Of a stretch of DNA of 42,531 bases, positions 17,107-25,910 are shown one piece after another. Each line of letters begins with the position of its first letter. The stretch's first letter is position 1. The translations under genes and the position numbers were made by a program. The stretch covers positions 1 through 42,531 of the forward strand of contig CABXUO010000007.1 in NCBI GenBank assembly GCA_902515455.1, given 5' to 3'. A model generated the notes under the pieces. It worked only from the letters and a program-made list of their open reading frames with translations. It ran no database searches and was not told the origin of the DNA. Source of the DNA: an uncultured SAR86 cluster bacterium. GTDB taxonomy: Bacteria > Pseudomonadota > Gammaproteobacteria > Magnimaribacterales > D2472.

Positions 17107-19224
17107 CTAGTTTTTTTGGGTAAAACTCAATGCAGTTCCATATATGTCCGCAATTTCGTTTATTAATTTATTTCTGGGTATTCCTGCTCCATGACCAGAT
17201 CTTGTTTCAACTCTTAACATGATTGCATTATCACAACTTTGAAGATTTTGAAGCCTGGCAGCAAATTTATATGAATGCGACGGAACGACCCTATCATCTC
17301 TATCCGATGTAGTTATTAATGTGGGTGGATAGCATATACCTGCTTGAATATTATGGTATGGGGAATATGCATATAAATTTTTAAAATCATCCAAATTTTC
17401 TGGTGACCCATAATCTGATTCCCAAGCCCAGCCAATGGTAAATTTATTGAAACGCAACATATCCATGACGCCAACTTGCGGAATTGCAAAACCAAATAAA
17501 TCTGGATTTTGCAACATTACAGCTCCGACAAGCAATCCTCCATTTGATCTTCCTTGAATAGAGGTAGATTTGGGCGAGCCAATTTTATTGGCATGTAAAA
17601 ATTTTGCTGCATAAGCAAAATCATCAAAAACATTCTGCTTATTAAGTAACATTCCTTGCTCATGCCAGCTCTTGCCGTATTCGGCTCCCCCTCTGAGGTT
17701 TGCCAATGCAAACACTCCGCCTTGATTCATCCAGGCAAGATATCTTTTTGAGAATCTTGGTAATATTGAAATGTTGAAACCACCATATCCATACAGCAAA
17801 ACTGGGGTCTTTGAATCTATTTGCAAATTTTTCTTATGTGTTATGTGTAGAGGAATAAGAGCTCCATCTTTCGAAGGAAAAAATTCTAATCTTGTCTCAT
17901 AATTATTTGGATCAAAATTTGTGAGATTTTCTTCCCAAAAAAGTTCTGAACCGCCAGTCAAAAGATTTAATTTATAGATTTGAGTTGGTTGTTTGAAATT
18001 TGTAAAGCTGTAAAAAATACTCTCATCCTCTTTTTTTCCAGCCAATCCAGATATTGTGCCTAAGGACTCTAATTCAAGAGAACCCGTTTTTTTACCATCT
18101 TTTGAAAAATATTTAATATTTGAGAAAGTATCATCCAAATAATTTATTACAAAGCTTTGGTTGATTAAATCTGCACTCCTTATAGATGAAGCAGTTTCAG
18201 AAATTATTTCTTCGAAGCCTAAATTTAAATTATTAAAGTCTAAACGAACCACTTTTCTGTTTGGAGCCATGTGATCGGTTAAAAACCATAAGTAGTTACC
18301 CTCAGAATCTATGAAGGTATAACTCGCAATAAATTCATCAATAATAGATATGAATCCTTCATCTTCGTATCGACTTACAGATAGTAAGTTTCTCTCATCA
18401 GTTCCTTTTTCTGTATATAGAATCTTATATTGACCATCATCTGAAACTGTAATGGAACTTGATAATAAAGGATCATTTTTATTCCAAATTATAATTTGAT
18501 CATTAGTTTGATTGGTCCCAATAACGTGAAACATTAGTTTTGGACTGCTATTTAAATCTAATAATTCCTCCCCGTCTGGCTTAAGATATTTTCTGTAAAA
18601 AAATCCGCTGGAATCAGGAGACCATTCAGCACCAGAAAATTTAGACCATTCAATCTCATCATCAAGGATCTCCCCAGAAGAAATTTTCATAATTTTCCAT
18701 GTTCTCCAGTCTGAACCCCCATCTGACTTTGCAAATGCGATCCATTCAGCATTTGGGCTGACGCTCACTGATGCCAAAGAAACAGTTCCATCATTTGAAA
18801 AATTATTAGGATCAATAAGAATTCTTTCTGGGCATGATTCACAGTCTCTTATCATTAATCTGTTTTGCTCTAATTTCCCAGTATTAAAATAATAAAAAAT
18901 TTTGTCTTGTACTTTAAATGGGGTACTTACATATTCACTAGTCCAGATTAATTCAAGATCTTGTTTAATGCTTTTTTGAAATCTATTTTTTACAAACTTT
19001 TGTGAGTAGTTATTTTGCAATCTGACCCATTCTTTTACTTCATCATTAGTAAAATCTTCAAGCCATCTGTATGGGTCGCTTATTTTTTGGCCATGGTATT
19101 CATCAAAATGAATAATCTCCCTAGATTCTGGAATGCCTATGTCTTTTTTGCTACAAGCAGCAATAAAGATTAGTCCAATAATGACGGGCAATAAACTATA
19201 AATCTTTTTATTAATATTTTGCAT
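17107..19224 (-). CDS. prolyl oligopeptidase family S9A peptidase, lipoprotein
   Basis: Cuts short peptides, typically after proline. The 705-residue protein starts with a lipoprotein signal ending in IAAC (Cys about residue 24), so it is probably anchored in the outer membrane facing the periplasm. A beta-propeller (about 35-420) is followed by an alpha/beta-hydrolase domain with GRSNGG (Ser560), DRDDRVVP (Asp about 641) and SGHGAG (His678), giving a complete triad. It lies 60 bases upstream of the S46 peptidase, suggesting a joint peptide-degradation unit feeding dipeptides to the cell. Confidence 0.94.
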   Translation of the reverse strand: MQNINKKIYSLLPVIIGLIFIAACSKKDIGIPESREIIHFDEYHGQKISDPYRWLEDFTNDEVKEWVRLQNNYSQKFVKNRFQKSIKQDLELIWTSEYVSTPFKVQDKIFYYFNTGKLEQNRLMIRDCESCPERILIDPNNFSNDGTVSLASVSVSPNAEWIAFAKSDGGSDWRTWKIMKISSGEILDDEIEWSKFSGAEWSPDSSGFFYRKYLKPDGEELLDLNSSPKLMFHVIGTNQTNDQIIIWNKNDPLLSSSITVSDDGQYKILYTEKGTDERNLLSVSRYEDEGFISIIDEFIASYTFIDSEGNYLWFLTDHMAPNRKVVRLDFNNLNLGFEEIISETASSIRSADLINQSFVINYLDDTFSNIKYFSKDGKKTGSLELESLGTISGLAGKKEDESIFYSFTNFKQPTQIYKLNLLTGGSELFWEENLTNFDPNNYETRLEFFPSKDGALIPLHITHKKNLQIDSKTPVLLYGYGGFNISILPRFSKRYLAWMNQGGVFALANLRGGAEYGKSWHEQGMLLNKQNVFDDFAYAAKFLHANKIGSPKSTSIQGRSNGGLLVGAVMLQNPDLFGFAIPQVGVMDMLRFNKFTIGWAWESDYGSPENLDDFKNLYAYSPYHNIQAGICYPPTLITTSDRDDRVVPSHSYKFAARLQNLQSCDNAIMLRVETRSGHGAGIPRNKLINEIADIYGTALSFTQKN

Positions 19225-19315
19225 GGCTCTAGTATATAAGACTTAACATAATCTCTATAAATTTTTGAGCTAACTAAATTTTTACTTTTTATTATATTTA
19301 TCGTATCTTGAGCCC

Positions 19316-20629
19316 ATGCCTCCAGTAGATCATTCAGAATCAAATATGCGTAAAGTTGCTCTTACTGCATTGGCTGGAACAAGTATCGAATGGTATGACT
19401 TTTTTCTATACGGTGCCGCCGCCGCTTTAATATTTCCAACAGCATTCTTTGGAGAAGCTACGCCTTCTACAGCTTTGATCTTATCTCTACTAACTTTCGC
19501 GGCTGGCTTTATTGCAAGGCCAATTGGGGGAATTATTTTTGGACATTATGGCGATAGAATAGGGAGAAAAAAAACTCTAGTAATAGCATTAATATTAATG
19601 GGGGTTTCTTCTACCCTCATAGGACTTTTACCAACTTATGCAATGATTGGAGTTACAGCTCCAATTTTACTTACCTCCTTGCGTTTTGTTCAAGGGCTTG
19701 CAATTGGTGGTCAATGGGGAGGAGCCATGTTACTGGTTACTGAGAGTGCTCCACCTGACAAAAGAGGTTTTTATGGCGCTTTTGCTCAAGCTGGAGCTCC
19801 AATAGGAGTTATTCTTGCAAATCTTGCATTTATTATTACAAGTTCACTTGTTTCTGAGGAATCTTTTTATTCGTGGGGATGGCGCATTCCATTTCTTGCA
19901 AGCGCTATTTTGATTGGAATTAGTATGTATATTCAATTGAACCTCGAGGACACTAAAGCATTTCAAGAACTTCAGCAAAGAAAGCAAAATATTGATATAA
20001 AAGATGAACAAATTAAACAATCACCAATTCTTGAGGCAATAAGAAAGTATCCAAATCGGATCGCTTTGGCGGCTGGAGCCTTTCTTTCAATTCAAGTAAC
20101 TTTTTATATACTTATAGCTTTTCTTCTTGCATATGGTGTTTCAAGTGCTGAAATATCACGGGATGACATGTTAGCAGCTGTATTAATTGCCTCAGCAATT
20201 ATGGTTCCAAGCCAATTTATGTTTTCTTCCATCTCAGATCATTATGGAAGAAAAGGCATATTCATGGCTGGAGCAATACTCACAGGCTTATGGGCATATG
20301 CAATATTCCCCCTTGTCGACACCGGTAATTTTTACCTAATAGTCTTGGCTATTACAATTGGGCTTGTATTTGTAGGCATGATGTATGGTCCCCAGGCAGC
20401 ATTTTTTACAGAGTTATTTTCAACTGAAGTTAGATATTCAGGAGCAACACTTGGCTATCAATTTGGGGCAATTCTTGGAGGAGCATTTGCACCAACCATT
20501 GCTGCGTTCTTGTGGAATAACTATGGTATTTTTTGGGTCTCTGTTTATATGTCTTTTGCCTCATTATTAACTTTATTTTCAGTGATGGCCCTAACGGAGA
20601 CATACAAAATAAGCTTAAACGACGATTAG
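19316..20629 (+). CDS. MFS transporter, metabolite:H+ symporter (MHS/ProP-like)
   Basis: A 437-residue inner membrane transporter with twelve predicted helices. The opening GTSIEWYDFFLYGAAAALIFP and FIARPIGGIIFGHYGDRIGRKK, followed by LRFVQGLAIGGQWGGAMLL, are diagnostic of the MHS subfamily (ProP, ShiA, KgtP, citrate and related carriers). The second half-repeat has SDHYGRKG. The substrate, probably a small organic acid, betaine or shikimate-like compound, cannot be assigned. It is divergent from the S9A peptidase and is followed by the TPP riboswitch, so it is probably not part of the thiamine operon. Confidence 0.9.
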   Translation: MPPVDHSESNMRKVALTALAGTSIEWYDFFLYGAAAALIFPTAFFGEATPSTALILSLLTFAAGFIARPIGGIIFGHYGDRIGRKKTLVIALILMGVSSTLIGLLPTYAMIGVTAPILLTSLRFVQGLAIGGQWGGAMLLVTESAPPDKRGFYGAFAQAGAPIGVILANLAFIITSSLVSEESFYSWGWRIPFLASAILIGISMYIQLNLEDTKAFQELQQRKQNIDIKDEQIKQSPILEAIRKYPNRIALAAGAFLSIQVTFYILIAFLLAYGVSSAEISRDDMLAAVLIASAIMVPSQFMFSSISDHYGRKGIFMAGAILTGLWAYAIFPLVDTGNFYLIVLAITIGLVFVGMMYGPQAAFFTELFSTEVRYSGATLGYQFGAILGGAFAPTIAAFLWNNYGIFWVSVYMSFASLLTLFSVMALTETYKISLNDD

Positions 20630-20708
20630 AAAAAATTGCGCTAAGAGTATCTGATATTTTTTAAGAAGCTCTATCTTTTTTAAATTAGTTTTAATACTAT
20701 AGAAAATA

Positions 20709-20794
20709 ATGCAAAGGGGTGGTCATTTTGGCCTGAGATCTTTTTTTGAAACCCTTTGAACCTGATCCATACAATAGTGGCGGAGGAATTGCAT
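20709..20794 (+). promoter_or_regulatory. TPP riboswitch (THI element)
   Basis: The conserved THI-box words are present in order: GGGGTGG (20716-20722), CTGAGA (20733-20738), ACCCTTTGAACCTGATC (20751-20767), and the 3' block TGGCGGAGGAA. P1 can form between ATGCAA (20709-20714) and TTGCAT (20789-20794), and P3 is short. The Shine-Dalgarno GGAGG (20782-20786) is part of the aptamer's 3' block, and the receptor's ATG (20793-20795) overlaps the P1 3' strand. TPP binding should therefore hide the initiation region directly. Downstream genes are a TonB-dependent receptor, PnuT and a thiamine kinase-like gene, consistent with thiamine control. Confidence 0.93.
20782..20786 (+). promoter_or_regulatory. 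Shine-Dalgarno embedded in the TPP aptamer
   Basis: GGAGG sits 6 bases before the ATG at 20793 and lies within the conserved 3' core of the TPP aptamer. There is no other start codon followed by a signal peptide, which fixes the start of the receptor gene inside the riboswitch. Confidence 0.85.
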
Positions 20795-22892
20795 GCAAAC
20801 CAACATAAATATTTTTTTCTTACTTCTCTTTATCAGCATTAATTTGTTTTCTGAAAATATTGAGGAAATTGTTGTAAAAGGTGATTGGCGTGAGTCAAGC
20901 ATTCTTGAAAAGGATTCAAGCATTGTAATTCTGAATTCAAAAATTTTAGATTCGCAACCTATCAAACATTTTGAAAACCTTTCATATTTAGTTCCAAATT
21001 TAAATTTTGCTGCCAGTGATTCAAGAGCAAGACATTTTCAAATTAGAGGCATTGGTGAGAGGTCTGGTTATGAAAGAACTCCCAATTCAGCTGTTGGATT
21101 CATAATTGACGATATTGATTATTCAGGTCAAGGTGGTATTGCAACCACTTTTGATGTTGATCAAATTGAAGTGCATAGGGGGCCTCAGGGATCAAGAATA
21201 GGCTCCAATGCTTTGGCAGGGTTAATTTATGTTCAAACAAAAGAACCGACTGATGAGTTTGAAGGAATTAGTGAAATAACGTACGGAGATTTTGGGACTT
21301 TAAGTACAGGCATTGCATTTGGTGGATCGCTAAAATCAAATAAGAATCTCACCTATAGATTTGCATTGCGCAAAGATTATTCCGATGGATTCAGAAAGAA
21401 TTTATTTCTAGGCAAATCCAATACATCCAAAAAGGATGAAAATACTTTTAGATTTAAATTTAATTGGAAAATAAGCAACGAGACTTTAGTTAAACTTCTC
21501 ATAACCCAAATAGATTTAAATGATCCTGCTGATATTTGGACCATAGATGGAAGTTTAAATACTCTTTCTGATAGACCAGGGATGGATTCTCAAAAAACTA
21601 ATGGATTTGGCATAAAACTTTTTCATGCATTTAAAAATTTTGAATTCCAAAGTTTAACCAGTATTACCGATACAGATGTCGAGCTAAGTTACGATGCAGA
21701 TTGGGGTAATGCTAATTCTCATTTTCCTTATACATATGATTATTATTCTGAAACATTGAGAGCAAGAGAAACATTTAGTCAGGAATTTCGATTAGTTTCA
21801 GATGCTGCAAATTTTAATGATGGTCTTAATACGGAATGGGTATTAGGCATAAGTTATTTTGATGTCAAAGAAATCAATATAAAAAATGATGATGGTATAT
21901 ATGGAGACCCTTCTGATCCATTTGGGCCTTACGCAAGCCAGTCCTCCTCGATAAGTAACTTTTCCTCTACAAATTATTCACTTTTTGGAAATCTTGATTA
22001 CTTTATTAGTGAGAATACAAAGTTTTCTATTGGTGCAAGATTGGAAGATTATGAAGCAAAGTATTTTGATTCATATGGAGAGTCGTTCAACCCTTCAGAT
22101 AATATGTCTGGAGGTAAAATCTCACTTAGTAGCTTTTTGAATGATCACTTGAATATTTTTGTTAGTGTAGCCAGAGGGTTTAATCAAGGTGGTTTTAATC
22201 TTAATCTTGGTCTAGACCCAGATTCTCAAAATAATAATTTGTATTTTGATCCTGAGTTTCTTACCAACTACGAATTTGGTCTCAATGTAAAAACATTAGA
22301 TTCAAAAATCAATATTTCTTCGGTTATTTTTTACTCTGATCGATCAGATCAACAAGTTCTAATATCCACTCAAGTTGATCCAACCGATCCCAATACTTTT
22401 TCCTTTCTTACTCAGAATGCTGCAGAAGGAACAAATATTGGACTTGAGTTAAATATAGATGCTCAACTTAATGAATATTTAAGTATCTTTACAAGAGTTG
22501 GATTGCTAAAAACTGAAATTAAAAACTGGAAGTCTCGTCCAGATCTCGAGGGAAGGGCACAAGCACATGCCCCTGAAAAAAGTTATGCCTTTGGGGTGAA
22601 TTGGTTAATTTCAGATAAAGCATCATTAACAATAGACATTACTGGCAAAAGTGCTTTTTACTACTCAGATTCCCATAATAATAAATCTCAGTCATATGCA
22701 TTAACAAATTTTAGTTATGATTATGCAATTGATAATTGGACCTATTCTTTGTGGGCAAGAAATATTTTTGATGAATATTATTCAACCAGAGGTTTCTATT
22801 TTGGAAATGAAGCTCCAAACTTTGAAGACACATTATATGAACGTCATGGCGATCCAAGGCATGTCGGTCTAAGTGTAAGATATGATTTTTGA
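20793..22892 (+). CDS. TonB-dependent receptor, predicted thiamine uptake
   Basis: Outer-membrane beta-barrel of 699 residues with a signal peptide (about 1-20), a plug domain (about 24-150, with IEEIVVKG near the N-terminus and FQIRGIG then VDQIEVHRGPQGSRIGSNALAG), and a barrel ending in the typical aromatic terminus VRYDF. The TPP riboswitch and following pnuT and kinase genes imply that the ligand is thiamine, a phosphate ester of it or a precursor. The receptor sequence itself does not reveal the ligand. It overlaps the next gene by 11 bases. Confidence 0.92.
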   Translation: MQTNINIFFLLLFISINLFSENIEEIVVKGDWRESSILEKDSSIVILNSKILDSQPIKHFENLSYLVPNLNFAASDSRARHFQIRGIGERSGYERTPNSAVGFIIDDIDYSGQGGIATTFDVDQIEVHRGPQGSRIGSNALAGLIYVQTKEPTDEFEGISEITYGDFGTLSTGIAFGGSLKSNKNLTYRFALRKDYSDGFRKNLFLGKSNTSKKDENTFRFKFNWKISNETLVKLLITQIDLNDPADIWTIDGSLNTLSDRPGMDSQKTNGFGIKLFHAFKNFEFQSLTSITDTDVELSYDADWGNANSHFPYTYDYYSETLRARETFSQEFRLVSDAANFNDGLNTEWVLGISYFDVKEINIKNDDGIYGDPSDPFGPYASQSSSISNFSSTNYSLFGNLDYFISENTKFSIGARLEDYEAKYFDSYGESFNPSDNMSGGKISLSSFLNDHLNIFVSVARGFNQGGFNLNLGLDPDSQNNNLYFDPEFLTNYEFGLNVKTLDSKINISSVIFYSDRSDQQVLISTQVDPTDPNTFSFLTQNAAEGTNIGLELNIDAQLNEYLSIFTRVGLLKTEIKNWKSRPDLEGRAQAHAPEKSYAFGVNWLISDKASLTIDITGKSAFYYSDSHNNKSQSYALTNFSYDYAIDNWTYSLWARNIFDEYYSTRGFYFGNEAPNFEDTLYERHGDPRHVGLSVRYDF

Positions 22893-23475
22893 ATATTTTC
22901 AAAATCATTGGCTGGAATTAGCAGCTGTTATTTTAGCCATCCTATATCTTTTATTAGCAGTTAGACAAAATATCTTATGCTGGCCAGCTGGAATTATCAG
23001 CTCTATTTTATATTTTTTTATCATGAAATCGGCAGGGCTATACATGGAGGCATATCTGCAGATTTTTTATGTTTTTATGGGTTTTTATGGTTGGTCACAA
23101 TGGAACAAAGTTAACAACAAGTTTTTTATTGTAAACACCTGGAGTGGATTAAAGCATTTTTACGCTATTTCTTTGGTTTTGATTCTTTCAATTTCATTAG
23201 GCTTATTTATGCATTCCTATACCGATGCAGCTCTTCCATTTTTCGATGCATTTGTAACGTGGGGAGCAGTTATTGCAACTTATATGGTGGCAAAAAAATT
23301 AATTGAAAATTGGATTTATTGGTTTGTAATTGACACTATTTCAATATTACTTTTTATATCAAGAGGCCTCTTACCAACAGCTTTTTTATTTGGACTCTAT
23401 TTAGTAATAATATTTTTTGGGTACAAATCTTGGAAAAAAATTCTAGATACAGGCAATGAAATCACTGCTAAATAA
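22882..23475 (+). CDS. pnuT: PnuC-family inner membrane transporter, predicted PnuT (thiamine)
   Basis: Facilitated-diffusion vitamin transporter of 197 residues with about six or seven helices. The PnuC-family features are visible: WPAGIISSILYFFI and the YLQIFYVFMGFYGWSQW segment, matching the substrate-site pattern Q-x3-Y-x5-YGW-x2-W. PnuC carries nicotinamide riboside, PnuT thiamine and PnuX riboflavin. Position behind a TPP riboswitch and next to a thiamine kinase-like gene makes PnuT the best call. It overlaps the receptor gene by 11 bases and the kinase by 20 bases. Confidence 0.88.
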   Translation: MIFEYFQNHWLELAAVILAILYLLLAVRQNILCWPAGIISSILYFFIMKSAGLYMEAYLQIFYVFMGFYGWSQWNKVNNKFFIVNTWSGLKHFYAISLVLILSISLGLFMHSYTDAALPFFDAFVTWGAVIATYMVAKKLIENWIYWFVIDTISILLFISRGLLPTAFLFGLYLVIIFFGYKSWKKILDTGNEITAK

Positions 23476-24235
23476 AATTGAGTCCATTCCTGGAACTTTG
23501 TCTTTAAAGGATAAGCTTTCATCAAGTTTAATTTCGGATGTTTACGAATGTACCTATAAACAAACCAGGGCAGTAATAAGATTTGACCTTCCCACTGCTT
23601 CGAAGTTGGCAATTGATCGAAAGAACGAGGCCATAGTTCTAAATAACATTATTAATTTGGGTTTATCTCCACCTCTAATTTATTCTGATCCATCAGCAGG
23701 CATAATGATTTGGAAATATATAACTGGAACTAAGCCGGTTTTTGATCAAGAAAAATCGAATACTTTTTCTTTAATAGATTTAGGAAGAAATCTTGCTTGC
23801 ATTCATAGTTCGCCAATACCTGCAAACTCAAAAAATATTTTTAAAGATTCTATGAATTTGTATGAAAGTCTACTTGAAGAAAGTCAAAATGAAATGTTCT
23901 TTAGGAAAGCATCTGATTTGTATAATGAGTTAGTTGATGATGGAGTTAAGATGATTTTTTCTCATAATGATTTACATTCTGGAAATTTAATTTGGAACTC
24001 AAAATATTATTTTCTTGATTGGGAATTTTCTAGTAGCAATCATCCTTGTTTTGATATTGCATCATTAGTTAGAAGTTTTAATTTAAATGAAAATCAAATT
24101 CGTTTTCTTTCAAAAGGTTATCAGCTTAATGATGAAATTTTTAATTTTGATGTAATACAAAAATGGATAACATTTATAGATTTTCTTGATCAGATTTGGG
24201 AAATTGCACTAACAAAATTATCAAGAAATCTATAA
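23456..24235 (+). CDS. thiamine kinase-like phosphotransferase (APH/choline kinase family)
   Basis: Predicted to phosphorylate imported thiamine, trapping it after PnuT-mediated entry. The 259-residue protein has the phosphotransferase family catalytic loop FSHNDLHSGNLIW (Asp172, Asn177) and the metal-binding DWE (Asp188). The N-lobe is short and degenerate, as in thiamine and choline kinases. The sequence alone would allow choline, aminoglycoside or ethanolamine. The TPP-controlled operon is what argues for thiamine. It overlaps pnuT by 20 bases, so coupling is likely. An alternative is an operon-specific kinase for a thiamine precursor alcohol. Confidence 0.8.
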   Translation: MKSLLNKIESIPGTLSLKDKLSSSLISDVYECTYKQTRAVIRFDLPTASKLAIDRKNEAIVLNNIINLGLSPPLIYSDPSAGIMIWKYITGTKPVFDQEKSNTFSLIDLGRNLACIHSSPIPANSKNIFKDSMNLYESLLEESQNEMFFRKASDLYNELVDDGVKMIFSHNDLHSGNLIWNSKYYFLDWEFSSSNHPCFDIASLVRSFNLNENQIRFLSKGYQLNDEIFNFDVIQKWITFIDFLDQIWEIALTKLSRNL

Positions 24236-24273
24236 AATTACATATCAGTTATTTTCAATTAAGGTTTGTAATT

Positions 24274-24750
24274 TTGAAAAATTTTTTCTTAGTTTGCATA
24301 ATATTCACACTGATAATTTCGGCTTGCAGTCAGGCACCAGACGTTGAGGCTAATTTAAATCAAGCTGAGGCCTTTTTAGAAAAAAATTTATTAAATAATG
24401 GAGTAATAGAGGTAGAACCAGGCCTTCAATATATGGTCTTGGAGTCTTTTGAGGATTCTTCATTGCATCCAAATTTATCAGATACTATTTCTGCTGATTT
24501 TCATGGGACGCTTATTGACGGATCGGTTTTTTGGAGCTCTATTGAGATAGGCGAGCCTTTGACTATTCAGCTTTCACAATTAATCCCTGGATGTCAAAAA
24601 ATAATTGCTCTTATGAAGGAAGGCGATTTTTGGAGAGTCTTTATTCATCCCGATCTAGCATATGGTAAAGAGGGGAGACCAACCATACCTCCCAACTCTG
24701 TTCTAATATTTGATATTACGCTTCACTCGATTCAGCAAAAAAATTCCTAA
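24274..24750 (+). CDS. FKBP-type peptidyl-prolyl isomerase, lipoprotein
   Basis: Predicted periplasmic proline isomerase and folding helper. I choose the TTG start at 24274, preceded by AAGG, because it gives a clean lipoprotein signal (MKNFFLVCIIFTLIISAC) with the lipid-modified Cys at residue 18. The first ATG in frame (24196) would add 26 polar residues and overlap the kinase by 40 bases. The FKBP core follows: LSDTISADFHGTLIDGSVF, LIPGCQKIIALMKEGDFWRVFIHPDLAYG, and IPPNSVLIFDITL. Some active-site aromatics differ (FHGTLIDG for the usual YxGxLxDG), so activity may be reduced. Confidence 0.85.
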   Translation: MKNFFLVCIIFTLIISACSQAPDVEANLNQAEAFLEKNLLNNGVIEVEPGLQYMVLESFEDSSLHPNLSDTISADFHGTLIDGSVFWSSIEIGEPLTIQLSQLIPGCQKIIALMKEGDFWRVFIHPDLAYGKEGRPTIPPNSVLIFDITLHSIQQKNS

Positions 24751-24793
24751 AATTATGACAAAATATCACTTTTAAGTTCATAATAGCTATCAA

Positions 24794-24991
24794 ATGTTAG
24801 TAGAAAAATTCTTTGATCATATTACAAATTGGAGTAAATTTTGGTTTGGATTAATTTTTCTTGGAAGTGTTATTAATGAACTGGCTAATCAATCCGGTAT
24901 GTTTATCTCTGTATCCAGTTTATACCTCTGGACTTATGGTTTAGGCGCAATGATAGGCTTAATAGCAAAATTTCGGGGAGCATGGTTTTGA
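24794..24991 (+). CDS. small membrane protein, unknown
   Basis: A 65-residue protein with two hydrophobic segments (about 16-35 and 40-58) and no recognised family. It is probably real: its end overlaps the desaturase start by 10 bases, and it keeps a sensible membrane profile (NWSKFWFGLIFLGSV...LYLWTYGLGAMIGLI). It may be a partner or stabiliser of the desaturase, which is inferred from position only. Confidence 0.6.
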   Translation: MLVEKFFDHITNWSKFWFGLIFLGSVINELANQSGMFISVSSLYLWTYGLGAMIGLIAKFRGAWF

Positions 24992-25887
24992 TAAACTCTA
25001 AAGATGTATCGTCTGAATTTTCATTTGAAAAAGAAAAAGCGATAGCAAAAAGTTTTTCTCAAAGGTTTCAATGGGAGATGATTTTAATTGGAATAGGACA
25101 GGCTATGATTTGGCTGTCACTATGGCCCCTAGTGATCAATGGCATTATCCCTCTGTGGGCTGGCTTTTGTATTGCTAGTCTTTGTGCTTGTTTTGCGTAT
25201 TTACCATCGCATGAATCTCAGCATGGAAATTACTCTCGAGGTAATCCTAAAATGAGATGGCTTGATTCACTTGTTGGACACATAACACTTATTACACTTA
25301 TATCTCCATATGAGATTCTAAGAGTTACTCATATGAAACATCATGCATATACAAATGATCATGAGAAAGATCCCGATTACTTAAGTGCTCACTCTGGGTC
25401 TCTAATGAAGACAATAAAAAGGGCTGCAGATGGTTCATCTGTATCTGATTATGCGAAATCTCTTGAGGTCTTTGCACATGATAAAAACTTTGTAAATTCT
25501 TATACAAAAGCCATACCTATAGCATTGCTATACAGAGCAACTTTGCTCGCTTTAGTTGTCATTTTTCCTTTAGAGACTCTACTGTTGTGGTGGATACCAG
25601 CAAAGATTGGAACTGTATATACAGTTGTATTTTTTGCCTACCTTCCCCATCTTGGAACCTCAAAAGGGCGATATAAAGATACACGTTTTTGGTCGCATTG
25701 GATGCCAAGGTATATCAATCATTCTATGCAACTACATTTTATTCATCATCTCCATCCAGGTATCGGTCACTACGACGAACCTAAAGCAATTGAGGCTCTT
25801 AGACCTTTTTTAATTGAGAGGGGAGTGCCTGGAGCAGACCAGATTCCAGATAAAATTTCTTACAATCCCTTGATAAGAATAAATTAA
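24982..25887 (+). CDS. fatty acid desaturase family protein
   Basis: Integral-membrane di-iron oxygenase of 301 residues. The three histidine boxes are present: HESQH (77-81), HMKHH (117-121) and HSMQLHFIHHLHP (247-259), interspersed with hydrophobic segments. The family includes acyl-lipid desaturases and carotenoid hydroxylases or ketolases. The box spacing does not settle which, and no carotenoid genes are nearby. GGGGAG just before the ATG supports this start, which lies inside the last codons of the small membrane protein. It ends 23 bases from the convergent nucleotidyltransferase-cupin gene. Confidence 0.88.
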   Translation: MVLINSKDVSSEFSFEKEKAIAKSFSQRFQWEMILIGIGQAMIWLSLWPLVINGIIPLWAGFCIASLCACFAYLPSHESQHGNYSRGNPKMRWLDSLVGHITLITLISPYEILRVTHMKHHAYTNDHEKDPDYLSAHSGSLMKTIKRAADGSSVSDYAKSLEVFAHDKNFVNSYTKAIPIALLYRATLLALVVIFPLETLLLWWIPAKIGTVYTVVFFAYLPHLGTSKGRYKDTRFWSHWMPRYINHSMQLHFIHHLHPGIGHYDEPKAIEALRPFLIERGVPGADQIPDKISYNPLIRIN

Positions 25888-25910
25888 TTTTTAAGATTTC
25901 TTATAAAGGA

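Noticed and set aside
24196..24273. ATG at 24196 as start of the FKBP lipoprotein
   Set aside because: It would put 26 polar residues before the signal peptide and overlap the kinase by 40 bases; the TTG at 24274 gives a normal lipoprotein signal.
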